Assembly: GCA_900318865.1 (NCBI GenBank)
Contig: ONMF01000007.1
Span: 118,978 to 182,977 of the forward strand
Length of the DNA: 64,000 bases
DNA from: an uncultured Prevotellaceae bacterium
GTDB lineage: Bacteria > Bacteroidota > Bacteroidia > Bacteroidales > Muribaculaceae
Direction of reading: 5' to 3'
Made by a program: the position numbers and the translations under genes. This document shows, in pieces, positions 39,923 to 48,373 of the stretch (the first letter of the stretch is position 1; the number at the start of each line of letters is the position of its first letter). Below the pieces are notes generated by a model. It did not search any database. It saw only the letters and a program-made list of their open reading frames with translations, and had not been told where the DNA came from.

Positions 39923-42016
39923 ATGAGAAAGACAAGTTCAGCCAAGAAACCCGAGAAAAAACAACCCACACTGGCCATCATCAAGGACGACCCGTGGCTT
40001 GAACCTTACGCACAAGCCATCGAGGGACGTCATCAAGACGCTGTGAATAAAATCGCTGAACTCACCGGCGGCCAATGCCCGCTGTGCGATTTTGCCAACG
40101 CCCACCACTATTACGGCCTGCACCGCACTGAAGACCGGGGATGGGTGCTGCGCGAGTGGGCGCCCAACGCCACCGACATCTATGTGATAGGACAGTTCAA
40201 TGACTGGCGCGAATGTGCCCCCTACCGCATGAAGCGACTGAACGACGGCAACTGGGAGCTGGTGCTGCCCGAGCGCGCCATGAAACATGGCGACTTGTTC
40301 AAACTGCGCGTTCACTGGCAGGGCGGCGAGGGCGAACGCATTCCTGCCTATGCCACCCGCGTGGTGCAAGACGATGTCACCAAGATTTTCTCGGCTCAGG
40401 TGTGGGCTCCGGAACGGCCCTACGAGTTCAAGGTGAAAGACTTTGTCCCCAACGTGGCACCGCTGCTCATCTATGAGTGTCACATCGGCATGGGACAGGA
40501 CAAGGAGGCCGTGGGCTCCTACGACGAATTCCGCCGCAATGTGTTGCCCCGCGTGGTGGCCGGCGGCTACAACGCCATCCAAATCATGGCCATCCAGGAG
40601 CATCCCTACTACGGGTCATTCGGCTATCATGTGTCGAGTTTCTACGCCGCATCGAGCAGGTTCGGCACCCCCGACGAGCTGAAGCAGCTCATCGACGACG
40701 CCCACGCAGCCGGCGTGGCCGTGATTATGGACATCGTGCACTCTCACGCTGTGAAAAACGAGGTGGAGGGCCTGGGGCGCTTCGACGGCAGCTACGACCA
40801 GTACTTCTACGGCGACGGCCGCCGCGAGCATCCCGCGTGGGACTCGCTGTGTTTCGACTACGGCAAAAACGCCGTGCTGAACTTCTTGCTGTCGAACTGC
40901 AAGTTCTGGCTTGAGGAATACCGATTCGACGGTTTCCGCTTCGACGGCGTGACGTCGATGCTCTACTACAACCACGGCCTGGGGCAGGCCTTCGGCAGCT
41001 ATGACGACTATTACAACGGCGGCGAAGACACCAACGCCATCACCTACCTGACACTGGCCAACGTGCTCATCCACCAGGTGAACCCCCACGCCATCACCAT
41101 CGCCGAAGAAATGAGCGGCATGCCCGGCCTGGCACGCACCTTCGAGGACGGCGGCATCGGCTTCGACTACCGCATGGCCATGGGAATACCCGACTACTGG
41201 ATCAAGACCATCAAGGAGAAGAAAGATGAGGACTGGAAGCCCACATCGATATTCTGGGAACTGACCAATCGCCGCGCCGACGAGAAAACCATCAGCTACG
41301 CCGAGAGCCACGACCAGGCCTTGGTGGGCGACAAAACCATCATCTTCAGGCTCATCGACAAAGAGATGTACTGGCACATGATGGTGGGCGACCACGACGG
41401 TGTGGTGGACCGGGGCATGGCGCTGCACAAGATGATAAGACTGGTGACAGCATCCACCATCAATGGCGGCTACCTGAACTTCATGGGCAACGAATGGGGG
41501 CATCCCGAATGGATCGACTTCCCGCGCGAGGGCAACGGCTGGAGCCACAAGTACGCCCGCCGGCAGTGGAGCCTGGTGGACCGCGGCGACCTCAAGTACC
41601 AATACCTGAACAACTGGGACCGCGACATCATGCACTTGATAGGCGGCACCCACAACTTCCAGGCCCTGCCCATCCAGAAGTTGTGGGACAAGGACGATGA
41701 CCAAGTGCTGGCATTCAAGCGAGGTAACCTGGTTTTCGTGTTCAACTTCAATCCCGTGCAGTCGTTCACCGACTATGGCATCCTGGCGCCCGAAGGCGAG
41801 TACGAAGGCGTGATGGACAGCGACAACGCCCGCTACGGCGGCTACGGGAACATCGACGAGGGCGTGAAACACCTCACCCAGCCCGACCCGCTCTACGCTC
41901 CGGCCCATCTGGGATGGCTCAAGCTCTACATCCCCGCCCGCTCGGTGCAGATTTTGCGCTTGAAACCCGACACGCGCAAGAAATCCACATCCCGCAAAAA
42001 ACCATCCAAACAATAA
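39923..42016 (+). CDS. glgB: 1,4-alpha-glucan branching enzyme (GH13)
   Basis: 697-residue cytoplasmic enzyme that adds alpha-1,6 branches to glycogen. Seen: an N-terminal CBM48-type module (WVLREWAPNATDIYVIGQFN, NDGNWELVLPE), then the GH13 barrel with IMAIQEHPYYGSFGYHV, VIMDIVHSHAVKN, the nucleophile in YRFDGFRFDGVTSM (Asp near 341), ITIAEEMSGMPG (Glu near 395) and AESHDQALVGDK. The sequence follows the eukaryotic-like GH13_8 branching enzymes rather than the E. coli GlgB type. A Lys/Ser-rich tail (TRKKSTSRKKPSKQ) ends the protein. The next gene starts 5 nt later. Confidence 0.95.
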   Translation: MRKTSSAKKPEKKQPTLAIIKDDPWLEPYAQAIEGRHQDAVNKIAELTGGQCPLCDFANAHHYYGLHRTEDRGWVLREWAPNATDIYVIGQFNDWRECAPYRMKRLNDGNWELVLPERAMKHGDLFKLRVHWQGGEGERIPAYATRVVQDDVTKIFSAQVWAPERPYEFKVKDFVPNVAPLLIYECHIGMGQDKEAVGSYDEFRRNVLPRVVAGGYNAIQIMAIQEHPYYGSFGYHVSSFYAASSRFGTPDELKQLIDDAHAAGVAVIMDIVHSHAVKNEVEGLGRFDGSYDQYFYGDGRREHPAWDSLCFDYGKNAVLNFLLSNCKFWLEEYRFDGFRFDGVTSMLYYNHGLGQAFGSYDDYYNGGEDTNAITYLTLANVLIHQVNPHAITIAEEMSGMPGLARTFEDGGIGFDYRMAMGIPDYWIKTIKEKKDEDWKPTSIFWELTNRRADEKTISYAESHDQALVGDKTIIFRLIDKEMYWHMMVGDHDGVVDRGMALHKMIRLVTASTINGGYLNFMGNEWGHPEWIDFPREGNGWSHKYARRQWSLVDRGDLKYQYLNNWDRDIMHLIGGTHNFQALPIQKLWDKDDDQVLAFKRGNLVFVFNFNPVQSFTDYGILAPEGEYEGVMDSDNARYGGYGNIDEGVKHLTQPDPLYAPAHLGWLKLYIPARSVQILRLKPDTRKKSTSRKKPSKQ

Positions 42017-42021
42017 TTATT

Positions 42022-43974
42022 ATGAAAAGAAACTACAACAAAAACCGCTTCGTCGGCAGCCATGTGCTCACAGCAATCACTGCATTACTCCTGCTCTGGG
42101 GCCTGAACGCCTGCCGCACTGCCGGCGCAGCTCAGCAAGCCGCCGTCTACCCCACCGCCAAGCCCAAGCCCGTGCAGATGATTCTTGACTCGGACTTCGG
42201 CAGTTCCACCGACGACTTGTTCGCCCTGATGATGCTCAATCACTATATTGACGACGGGCTGGTGGACTTGAAAGGTATCATCGTGGACCGCGAAGGTGAG
42301 AAAAATGCCGGCGTGGTCGACATCTTCAACACCTACTACGGACACCCCGACATACCCGTGGGCCTGGAGCGCAACGGCGTGAAAAACCCCCGCTGCTTCA
42401 TCCCCTACAACGGCATCTGCGACCTGACCGACGCGCAGGGCAACCCCCTGTTCAAGCGCTCGCTCGACACCAGCACGCTGCCCGATGGCTACAAGCTCTA
42501 TCGCCAGCTGCTGTCGCAGGCACAGGACCACTCGGTGGTGATTGTGGCCATCGGGTTCGCCACCACGCTGGCCCAACTGCTGGAAAGCGGCGCCGACCAG
42601 TATTCCACACTCAGCGGTGAGGAACTGATGAGCCGCAAGGTAAAAGCCATCTACATCCAGTCGGGGCGCTTCGAGGCCGGCGACAGCCTGTGCGGTTACA
42701 ACATGCGCGCTGCATCCAAGCAATCGGCCGTGTTCTACAACCGGTTGCCCAAAAATGTGGAGCTCATCATGTCGCCCAGCAACATCGGCGACGCCATGGA
42801 CTATGTGCCACGCGATGTGCTGGTCGACCTGTCGGACACGCAGCTCAACCCCATCAAGGCCGTTTACACCAACTATACCTGCGACACCGGACAACGCATG
42901 TGGGACACCAACTGCCTGGTGAACGCCGTGATGGGCGACAGCGAGTATCACCTGTCGCAGCGCGGATGGGTGAAATTTGTCGACAAGGGCGAGAATTCGC
43001 TCATGCTTTTCACCCCCGACCCGGCCGGCAACGCCCGTTACCAGCAGCCCGGAGACTCCTATTTCAACCAGCTGAAACTGATGGATATCAGGCGCCACAA
43101 CCGCATCAACCGTCACCCCACCGACCTCACCATCGAGGCGCCGCAGCCGCAGCTCATCGGTGAGGGGGCCGTGGCATGGGCCCAGCCCCGCATGGGCTTG
43201 CTCGTGGATAAATACCTGGGCAGCGCCGGCAACAAAATCGACCCCGACGAGGTGCGCGCCATGCTGCGCCCCATCGGCTACATCGGCTCGAATGCTGCCG
43301 ACTATGAAGCCGCCGAGCAAATGGTGGTGGACAGCATTTACAACGTGATGCTGCATCGAGCACTGCGCCAGGGAAAGACCGACCTGGTGGTGGTCACCGG
43401 CCCGCCGGCCAGCGGCAAGAGCACCGCTGTGCGCCAGCTCAAGCTGAACAAGGCCGGACTGGTCTACGACGCGGCCCTCACCGGCCCCAACCAGCTGGAA
43501 CGCGTCATCGACCGCGCCAAGGCCGAAGGCATGAAGAAAATTACGGTGGTGATGGTCTACAACGACCTGCTCACCTGCCACAAGAACGATGTCACCCGCG
43601 GTAAGACCAGCTACCGCTACACCGGGGCCGACAAACTCATCCAGGCCTTCCGCGACAACAGCAACAAGTTGCAGCTGCTGCAGGCCGCCTACCCCGATGT
43701 GGCCATCATCCCGGTGGACTGCTCGGGCAATCTGGGCGTACGCCGCGTCACGATGGAAGAGGCGGCGGCCTGGAACTACAATGTGAGCGAGCAAGAACTG
43801 AATGAGCTGTTCACCTACATGCTGGGTGAAATCAACACTGGCGAAATCGGCACCAACGACATCCCCGCGGCCGTGGGCAACATCCTGGCCGTGCCCAATC
43901 TGGGGGCCAGCAACATCGACATGGCCAACCAGCTGCATCTGAAAGCACAAGAAGTGGCCCGTGAGCTGCGCTGA
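42022..43974 (+). CDS. Exported nucleoside hydrolase-like domain fused to a zeta-toxin-like P-loop kinase
   Basis: 650-residue two-domain protein. Seen: N-terminal signal with LLLLWGLNACR (Cys31, lipobox-like); a nucleoside-hydrolase domain (about 50-400) with the metal site MILDSDFGSSTDDLFALMM (D56, D58, D64, D65) and MWDTNCLVNAVMGD ... LSQRGWVKFVDKGEN; then a P-loop kinase domain with DLVVVTGPPASGKSTAVRQL (Walker A 460-468), LVYDAALTGPNQLERVID and ITVVMVYNDLL, the layout of zeta-toxin/AAA_33 kinases. The start is the ATG at 42022; longer frames overlap glgB. Five nt after glgB, so co-transcribed. An ATP-using kinase fused to a secreted hydrolase is odd; cell location is uncertain. Confidence 0.8.
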   Translation: MKRNYNKNRFVGSHVLTAITALLLLWGLNACRTAGAAQQAAVYPTAKPKPVQMILDSDFGSSTDDLFALMMLNHYIDDGLVDLKGIIVDREGEKNAGVVDIFNTYYGHPDIPVGLERNGVKNPRCFIPYNGICDLTDAQGNPLFKRSLDTSTLPDGYKLYRQLLSQAQDHSVVIVAIGFATTLAQLLESGADQYSTLSGEELMSRKVKAIYIQSGRFEAGDSLCGYNMRAASKQSAVFYNRLPKNVELIMSPSNIGDAMDYVPRDVLVDLSDTQLNPIKAVYTNYTCDTGQRMWDTNCLVNAVMGDSEYHLSQRGWVKFVDKGENSLMLFTPDPAGNARYQQPGDSYFNQLKLMDIRRHNRINRHPTDLTIEAPQPQLIGEGAVAWAQPRMGLLVDKYLGSAGNKIDPDEVRAMLRPIGYIGSNAADYEAAEQMVVDSIYNVMLHRALRQGKTDLVVVTGPPASGKSTAVRQLKLNKAGLVYDAALTGPNQLERVIDRAKAEGMKKITVVMVYNDLLTCHKNDVTRGKTSYRYTGADKLIQAFRDNSNKLQLLQAAYPDVAIIPVDCSGNLGVRRVTMEEAAAWNYNVSEQELNELFTYMLGEINTGEIGTNDIPAAVGNILAVPNLGASNIDMANQLHLKAQEVARELR

Positions 43975-44002
43975 TGCCGGCCACCCTTCTCCACACACAC
44001 AA

Positions 44003-44040
44003 TTCACCCCCGCCATGGCTTTACATGACGGGGGTGATTA
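44003..44040. terminator. Hairpin between convergent genes
   Basis: TCACCCCCG / CGGGGGTGA with an inner CATG/CATG pairing, followed on the plus strand by TTATATTATTG. Lies between the converging fusion gene and ssb; probably ends both. Confidence 0.7.
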
Positions 44041-44065
44041 TATTATTGTGCTACACACTGCACGT

Positions 44066-44446
44066 TCAGGGCAGGGCCGCAGGCGGATTGGCCATAGGCT
44101 GTTCCGACTCGCGCGGGCGCGCCAGCAGTTCAAACGTGTCGACCATAATCTCGGTGACATAGCGCTTGATTTGATTGCGGTCCTCCCACGAGCGAGTGCG
44201 CAATTTCCCCTCGATGTAGAGTTGCGTGCCTCGGCGCACGTATTTCTCGGCTACCTCGGCATTCTTTCCCCACATCACGATATTGTGCCACTCGGTGCGC
44301 TCGGGCACTGCAGTGCCGTCCTGGCGGGTGTAGGCATGGTCGGTGGTGGCCAGCGTAAAGGAAACAATGGGCTGATTCTGCGCCACATAGCGCACATCGG
44401 GGTCTTTACCCACGCGGCCCAGAAGGATAACTTTGTTTACTGCCAT
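44066..44446 (-). CDS. ssb: Single-stranded DNA-binding protein
   Basis: 126-residue OB-fold protein. Seen: MAVNKVILLGRVGKDPDVRY, FTLATTDHAYTR, TEWHNIVMWGKNAEVAEKYV and GTQLYIEGKLRTRSWED, all standard Ssb. It lacks the acidic DDDIPF-type tip that recruits partner proteins, ending in MANPPAALP. It binds ssDNA in replication, repair and recombination; the missing tip is noted separately. Confidence 0.95.
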   Translation of the reverse strand: MAVNKVILLGRVGKDPDVRYVAQNQPIVSFTLATTDHAYTRQDGTAVPERTEWHNIVMWGKNAEVAEKYVRRGTQLYIEGKLRTRSWEDRNQIKRYVTEIMVDTFELLARPRESEQPMANPPAALP

Positions 44447-44488
44447 TGTGATAACAGGGTTTTAATGGTTGATTATTCAATCAGCGGC

Positions 44489-45409
44489 TCATGAGAGCAG
44501 CGGAGCCAGCCCCACACGCTCATGAAGCCCGAAAAGCAGGTTCATCACATGCACGGCAGTGCCGGCAGTGCCCTTGAGGCGCGTGTCGAGAATGGTGTCG
44601 ATGAGCAGGCGGTCGCCTTCTTTTTCAAGGCTGACGTAGCACTTATTGGTTCCAGCCACGGCATGGAGCGGCAATCGCCGGTCGGTTACGAAGACAAAAT
44701 TGTGGTCGTCGTAATAGTCGACAAATATTTGCTTAAGTTCGTCGAGCGGCAACCCGCAGCCCGGCACTTCCAAGTGAGTGGCAACGCCTTCCACACAATC
44801 CTGCGGCGACTGCCGCACGCAACTCATGCGCAGGTGCTTGTCAAATCCGGGCTGCAACACCCCCAGCACATATTCCAGGCTCTCGGGGTCGGCATTCGAC
44901 TCCGGCATCGGATACGTTTTCTTGCCGGGCATGCAATGGATGGTCGAGGTAACCTCCACATCAGAGGTGAGAAACCCACGGCGCGCCAGCGGAAGCAGAC
45001 CCAGCAGCACCCCCATGGCACTGCCCGACGGGCAGGCCACGCGATAGCAGTCATGCACCATGAACTTGCGGTTCATCTCGCACAGGCCATAGGTGTAGCC
45101 GTCGGGGCACAGGCGGCTGGGACTCATATCTATAATACGCAGCGACGAGGGCAATTCCTGCGGCAAACGCTTCAAGCCATCTTCACAGCACAGAAAAACC
45201 AAATCGGTGGCATCAAGCGGGGGAACACTGACAAAGGCCAACGCCGTGTCGCCCACAAAACGGGGAAACACCTGCGCCACTTGCTTGCCGGTCAGCTGTC
45301 CTTGAGCATCGGAAACCCAGCTGAGTTTCATGTCGGGGTGCAGCAGCAACAACTCTATGAGCCATGCCATTGTGGACGACTCGTCACCTATAATGCCGGT
45401 TTTTATCAT
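44489..45409 (-). CDS. ArgC-like N-acyl-gamma-glutamyl-phosphate reductase homologue without the usual catalytic Cys
   Basis: 306-residue homologue of ArgC. Seen: NAD(P)-binding N terminus MIKTGIIGDESSTMAWLIEL, LVFLCCEDGLKRLPQELPSS, RIIDMSPSRLCP, YGLCEMNR, and C-terminal LIDTILDTRLKGTAGTAVHV. At the active site the usual VANPGCYPT block reads VACPSGSAM (124-132): the catalytic Cys position is Gly129, with a Cys three residues earlier (C126). The His-containing HRHTPEI-like region also reads differently (YPMPESNADP). In Bacteroidota this enzyme belongs to arginine synthesis; here activity is doubtful. Overlaps argR by 4 nt. Confidence 0.8.
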   Translation of the reverse strand: MIKTGIIGDESSTMAWLIELLLLHPDMKLSWVSDAQGQLTGKQVAQVFPRFVGDTALAFVSVPPLDATDLVFLCCEDGLKRLPQELPSSLRIIDMSPSRLCPDGYTYGLCEMNRKFMVHDCYRVACPSGSAMGVLLGLLPLARRGFLTSDVEVTSTIHCMPGKKTYPMPESNADPESLEYVLGVLQPGFDKHLRMSCVRQSPQDCVEGVATHLEVPGCGLPLDELKQIFVDYYDDHNFVFVTDRRLPLHAVAGTNKCYVSLEKEGDRLLIDTILDTRLKGTAGTAVHVMNLLFGLHERVGLAPLLS

Positions 45410-45897
45410 GAATCAATAGGATTTATCTCGATAAAACGGTGCAATGCCAGCCTTGCCTCCTCGTGCGTCACGCCTTCACGCAAAATGGCGAACACCGTGT
45501 CGGCTCCGGCTATCGTGCCAAGAATCTCCGGCATCTTGCTCATGTCGATGTCATAAGCCAGCCCCGTGGCATAACCGTTTCGTGTCTTAATAACGGCTAT
45601 GTTTTCCGAGAACTCAATCGACACAAAGCCGTACTGGTGTGCCGTCTTGGGAACCGACTGCCCGCTCATGAGCAACGAGTCGTGCAAGTCGTTGTTATTG
45701 GGGATGATATACATGAACGAGCCGTTGTCGGTCGCAATTTTCGTCACACGCAGCGAGCGCAAGTCGCGCGACAAGGTTGCCTGAGTCACATGGATATCTT
45801 GCTCGGCCAACAGATTCACTAATTCTTGCTGACTACTTACTTGGTGATGCTGTAGCAAATCAAGTACCACTTGCAATCTGTTACGCTTGTTTTTCAT
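45406..45897 (-). CDS. argR: Arginine repressor ArgR
   Basis: 163-residue regulator. Seen: N-terminal winged helix with QQELVNLLAEQDIHVTQATL and SRDLRSLRVTKIA (the conserved recognition helix), and the C-terminal hexamer/arginine-binding domain with MPEILGTIAGADTVFAILRE (GTIAGxDT motif). Full length. ArgR binds ARG boxes when arginine is high. Its stop overlaps the start of the ArgC-like gene (ATGA). Upstream lie a consensus promoter, a 12-bp inverted repeat and an ARG-box-like site, which suggest autoregulation. Confidence 0.96.
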   Translation of the reverse strand: MKNKRNRLQVVLDLLQHHQVSSQQELVNLLAEQDIHVTQATLSRDLRSLRVTKIATDNGSFMYIIPNNNDLHDSLLMSGQSVPKTAHQYGFVSIEFSENIAVIKTRNGYATGLAYDIDMSKMPEILGTIAGADTVFAILREGVTHEEARLALHRFIEINPIDS

Positions 45898-45944
45898 ACT
45901 CTTATTAGTTTCGTAATAGTAATTTATTGTTTTGTTTTACTTTG

Positions 45945-45976
45945 CAAAGATACAACTTTTTGGTCAGTTTACCAAA
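45945..45976 (-). promoter_or_regulatory. argR promoter, TTTG - 20 nt - TATCTTTG
   Basis: On the minus strand TTTG at 45976-45973, exactly 20 nt, then TATCTTTG at 45952-45945, 47 nt ahead of the argR start. The -33 element lies inside one arm of the inverted repeat 45953-45982. Confidence 0.75.
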
Positions 45977-45982
45977 AAGTTG
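45953..45982. promoter_or_regulatory. 30-bp inverted repeat over the argR promoter
   Basis: Arms CAACTTTTTGGT / ACCAAAAAGTTG (12 nt, perfect) around CAGTTT. It covers the spacer and -33 element of the argR promoter and could be an operator, or a hairpin ending waaA mRNA. Confidence 0.6.
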
Positions 45983-45992
45983 CATACAAAGC

Positions 45993-46008
45993 ATGAATTT
46001 TTATTCAT
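45993..46008. promoter_or_regulatory. ARG-box-like operator (ATGAATTTTTATTCAT)
   Basis: TGAAT-TTTT-ATTCA is an exact palindromic match to the ArgR box core as known from E. coli (TGAATnnnnATTCA). It overlaps the stop codon of waaA and lies about 96 nt upstream of argR. Activity is inferred from sequence and position. Confidence 0.65.
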
Positions 46009-47263
46009 TTTTAACCGGTTTCTGTAAATCACCGCCCCCGAAAATATAATCGTAAACCACTTGAGTGGCACCCAGATGCGACTGAATGTAATCGGCGGCC
46101 TGCTTGCCACTTGCGGCGAGGGCTTGCCCGTCGGTGAGCAAGGTGTCCATCACGCGGGCAAAGGCCTCGGGGCTGTCGATACTGTGCGCGCCACCGCAGG
46201 CTATCAAGTCGGCCGCCTCCTGAAATTTCCCGTGTCGGGGGCCGAAGACCACCGGCACACCGTAGACGGCAGCCTCATTCACATTATGAATGCCCGAGCC
46301 GAAGCCACCTCCCACATAAGCCGCCTGGCCATAACGGTAAAGTGATGACAAAATACCAAAACTGTCAATCACCAGGCAATCGAGGCGGGCGGCCTGCGCC
46401 ACCGAAGTTTCAGAATAAAAACCGGCCGGCCGGCGCACCATCGACAGAATGTTGTGCAACCGCTCACGGTCAAACTCATGGGGCGCAATGATGAGCTTCA
46501 TCTCAGGATGCTCGTTGAAATAGGGAATCACGATTTCCTCATCGGGCTGCCACGAGCTTCCCATCACCAGGGTGAACCGGGCACCCTCGACAAAGCGCGC
46601 CACCACAGGAAATTCGCGGGCCGCGGCACGCACATCGGCCACGCGGTCGAAGCGAGTGTCGCCACACACCACCACCTGGTCGATGCCGATGGAACGCAGC
46701 AACTGGGCCGACTGCTCATTCTGCACAAAAAGTGTGGTGAAACACTTGAGAATCTTGCGGAACATGCCGCCCCAAGGCTTGAAAAAAATCTGACCGGGCC
46801 TGAAAATGGCCGAAATCACATAGGATGGGATGCCACGGCGGCGCAACTCCATCAAATAGTTTCCCCAAAACTCATATTTGACAAAAATCGCCTTTGTGGG
46901 CCGCACCAAGTCTAAAAACTGCGTCACATGATGGCTCAGGTCGAAGGGCAAATAGCACACCAGGTCCACCTTGTCATAGTTCTTGCGCACCTCGAATCCC
47001 GACGGGGAGAAGAACGTGAGCACGATGTGGGCATCGGGGGTCTCCCGCCTGATTTTCTCAATCAGGGGCCTGCCTTGCTCAAACTCTCCGAGCGACGACG
47101 CATGAATCCAAATGTAACTGGCGTCGGGGTCGAGATGAGCCTTGAGACGGCGCATGGTGAGAGCTTGCCCGCGCAGCATGAGCCGGGCTTTGCGATTACG
47201 CACCGATGCCAGACGCACCATCGCGCGGTAAGCCATAATACCTGTGTTATAAAGGAAATCCAT
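46001..47263 (-). CDS. waaA: 3-deoxy-D-manno-octulosonic-acid (Kdo) transferase
   Basis: 420-residue inner-membrane GT-B enzyme that adds Kdo to lipid A precursor. Seen: N-terminal hydrophobic anchor (FLYNTGIMAYRAMVRLA), IWIHASSLGEFEQGRPLIEK with the catalytic Glu, VLTFFSPSGFEVRKNY, FVKYEFWGNYL, VVCGDTRFDRV, and a C-terminal YVGGGFGSGIHNVNEAAVYG. All are standard WaaA marks. Last gene of the run gltX - barrel protein - waaA, with 15 nt to the gene upstream. Confidence 0.96.
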   Translation of the reverse strand: MDFLYNTGIMAYRAMVRLASVRNRKARLMLRGQALTMRRLKAHLDPDASYIWIHASSLGEFEQGRPLIEKIRRETPDAHIVLTFFSPSGFEVRKNYDKVDLVCYLPFDLSHHVTQFLDLVRPTKAIFVKYEFWGNYLMELRRRGIPSYVISAIFRPGQIFFKPWGGMFRKILKCFTTLFVQNEQSAQLLRSIGIDQVVVCGDTRFDRVADVRAAAREFPVVARFVEGARFTLVMGSSWQPDEEIVIPYFNEHPEMKLIIAPHEFDRERLHNILSMVRRPAGFYSETSVAQAARLDCLVIDSFGILSSLYRYGQAAYVGGGFGSGIHNVNEAAVYGVPVVFGPRHGKFQEAADLIACGGAHSIDSPEAFARVMDTLLTDGQALAASGKQAADYIQSHLGATQVVYDYIFGGGDLQKPVKNE

Positions 47264-47278
47264 GTGCGTTATTAAGGT

Positions 47279-48373
47279 TCAAAAGGTGGAACGGAGGCGC
47301 TCGCCGCGCAAGTAGCCTTTGTCACGACGATGGCGCCAAATGTTATTATCAATATAGAAACGGCAAGCTATCTGCTGCCAAAAGCTGGTAACATGATTGG
47401 TGGCGTGGAAACTCAGCGAGGCCGTAAGGTCGACAAAACGCGTATTCACCACGTGGGCCACAACCTCGGTGCGGCTGTAGAACTTGCTGCGGTAGTAAGG
47501 GTCGCCCAGATTGAGCTCGCTGCCAAACTGGGGATAGAGCGGGAAGAGATCTTTACCGGCGAAAAGCGACTCGCGGGCCTCGAACCACCCTCGCCGCAGT
47601 CTCGCATCGGCCACAAATCCCGATGGCGTGAGCCAGCCGTCGGCGGCAGCACGGCAACGCTGCATCTGCACCACGGCGCCCACGTCCACGCGCAGCAAAT
47701 CGAGCGAAGTGTAACGTGTGGCGTCAAATCCCAGCATGGGGTTGATGGTGACATCGTCGTTCACGCCTTCGCCTTCGGGGGCATCTTTACGCTTGGCCAG
47801 ATGATTGTACTGAACATGGCCGCCGGCCATGATGCCCGCACCCAGATTCCAATCGGCATTGACGAGAACCGCAAAGGCCTCACGACGGTTTCGGCTCTGC
47901 ATCTGCCGCCAGTCGAGCGCCAGCTCCACATAGTTCCGCGCATCGCCATACTGCACCAGTGCACCGCGCAAGCGAGGCTGGCAATAGCGCAGCGAGTCGC
48001 TCCACATGTATCGCGGCACCTCGGCACGCAGCAGCCGGCGGGGCATGGCGCCCAGGGCCACCTGCCACTTGCGGTGGCGGAATTGGTAATAGACAATGGG
48101 GAGCACCTTGTAACCCTCGCCGCCGTCGTTAATGGGCTGATACCATGCCACGCCACCCTTGAACGTGTGGCGGCCTTCATCAAGCGCCACACCCAGTTCG
48201 GGGGCGAGCCGGGTGAAAAGGAATGTCTGGTCGGGGGTCTGCTCGTCACCGCCCTCGCGGTTGTTGAACACCACATCGGCATCCACATTCCACACCAGCT
48301 CTTGCGCAGTGCCGGTAATGGCCAACGACAGCAACAATGCGGCAAACAGTATGACCGGGCGGTGGTTATTCAT
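47279..48373 (-). CDS. Outer-membrane beta-barrel protein of unknown role
   Basis: About 364 residues. Seen: signal peptide [20 protein letters not shown] ending GTAQ, then many alternating beta strands with aromatic edges ([56 protein letters not shown]) and a C-terminal RSTF. Start set at ATG 48373, which overlaps the gltX stop by 8 nt; the longer frame to 48415 adds an unlikely leader. Between gltX and waaA in one operon. Could be an LPS- or lipid-related barrel by context, but I know no family. Confidence 0.75.
   Translation of the reverse strand: MNNHRPVILFAALLLSLAITGTAQELVWNVDADVVFNNREGGDEQTPDQTFLFTRLAPELGVALDEGRHTFKGGVAWYQPINDGGEGYKVLPIVYYQFRHRKWQVALGAMPRRLLRAEVPRYMWSDSLRYCQPRLRGALVQYGDARNYVELALDWRQMQSRNRREAFAVLVNADWNLGAGIMAGGHVQYNHLAKRKDAPEGEGVNDDVTINPMLGFDATRYTSLDLLRVDVGAVVQMQRCRAAADGWLTPSGFVADARLRRGWFEARESLFAGKDLFPLYPQFGSELNLGDPYYRSKFYSRTEVVAHVVNTRFVDLTASLSFHATNHVTSFWQQIACRFYIDNNIWRHRRDKGYLRGERLRSTF

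Noticed and set aside
39646..39984. 112-codon open frame on the minus strand before glgB
   Set aside because: Covers the glgB promoter box and start codon; no signal, motif or family pattern.
42085..44016. 643-codon open frame on the minus strand
   Set aside because: It is antisense to the nucleoside hydrolase-kinase fusion, has a Val/His/Gln-rich composition typical of antisense frames in GC-rich DNA, and shows no family motif.
46001..47263. Generic polysaccharide glycosyltransferase
   Set aside because: HASSLGEFEQ, FVKYEFWGNY and the C-terminal GGFGSGIHNVNEAA block identify Kdo transferase WaaA specifically.
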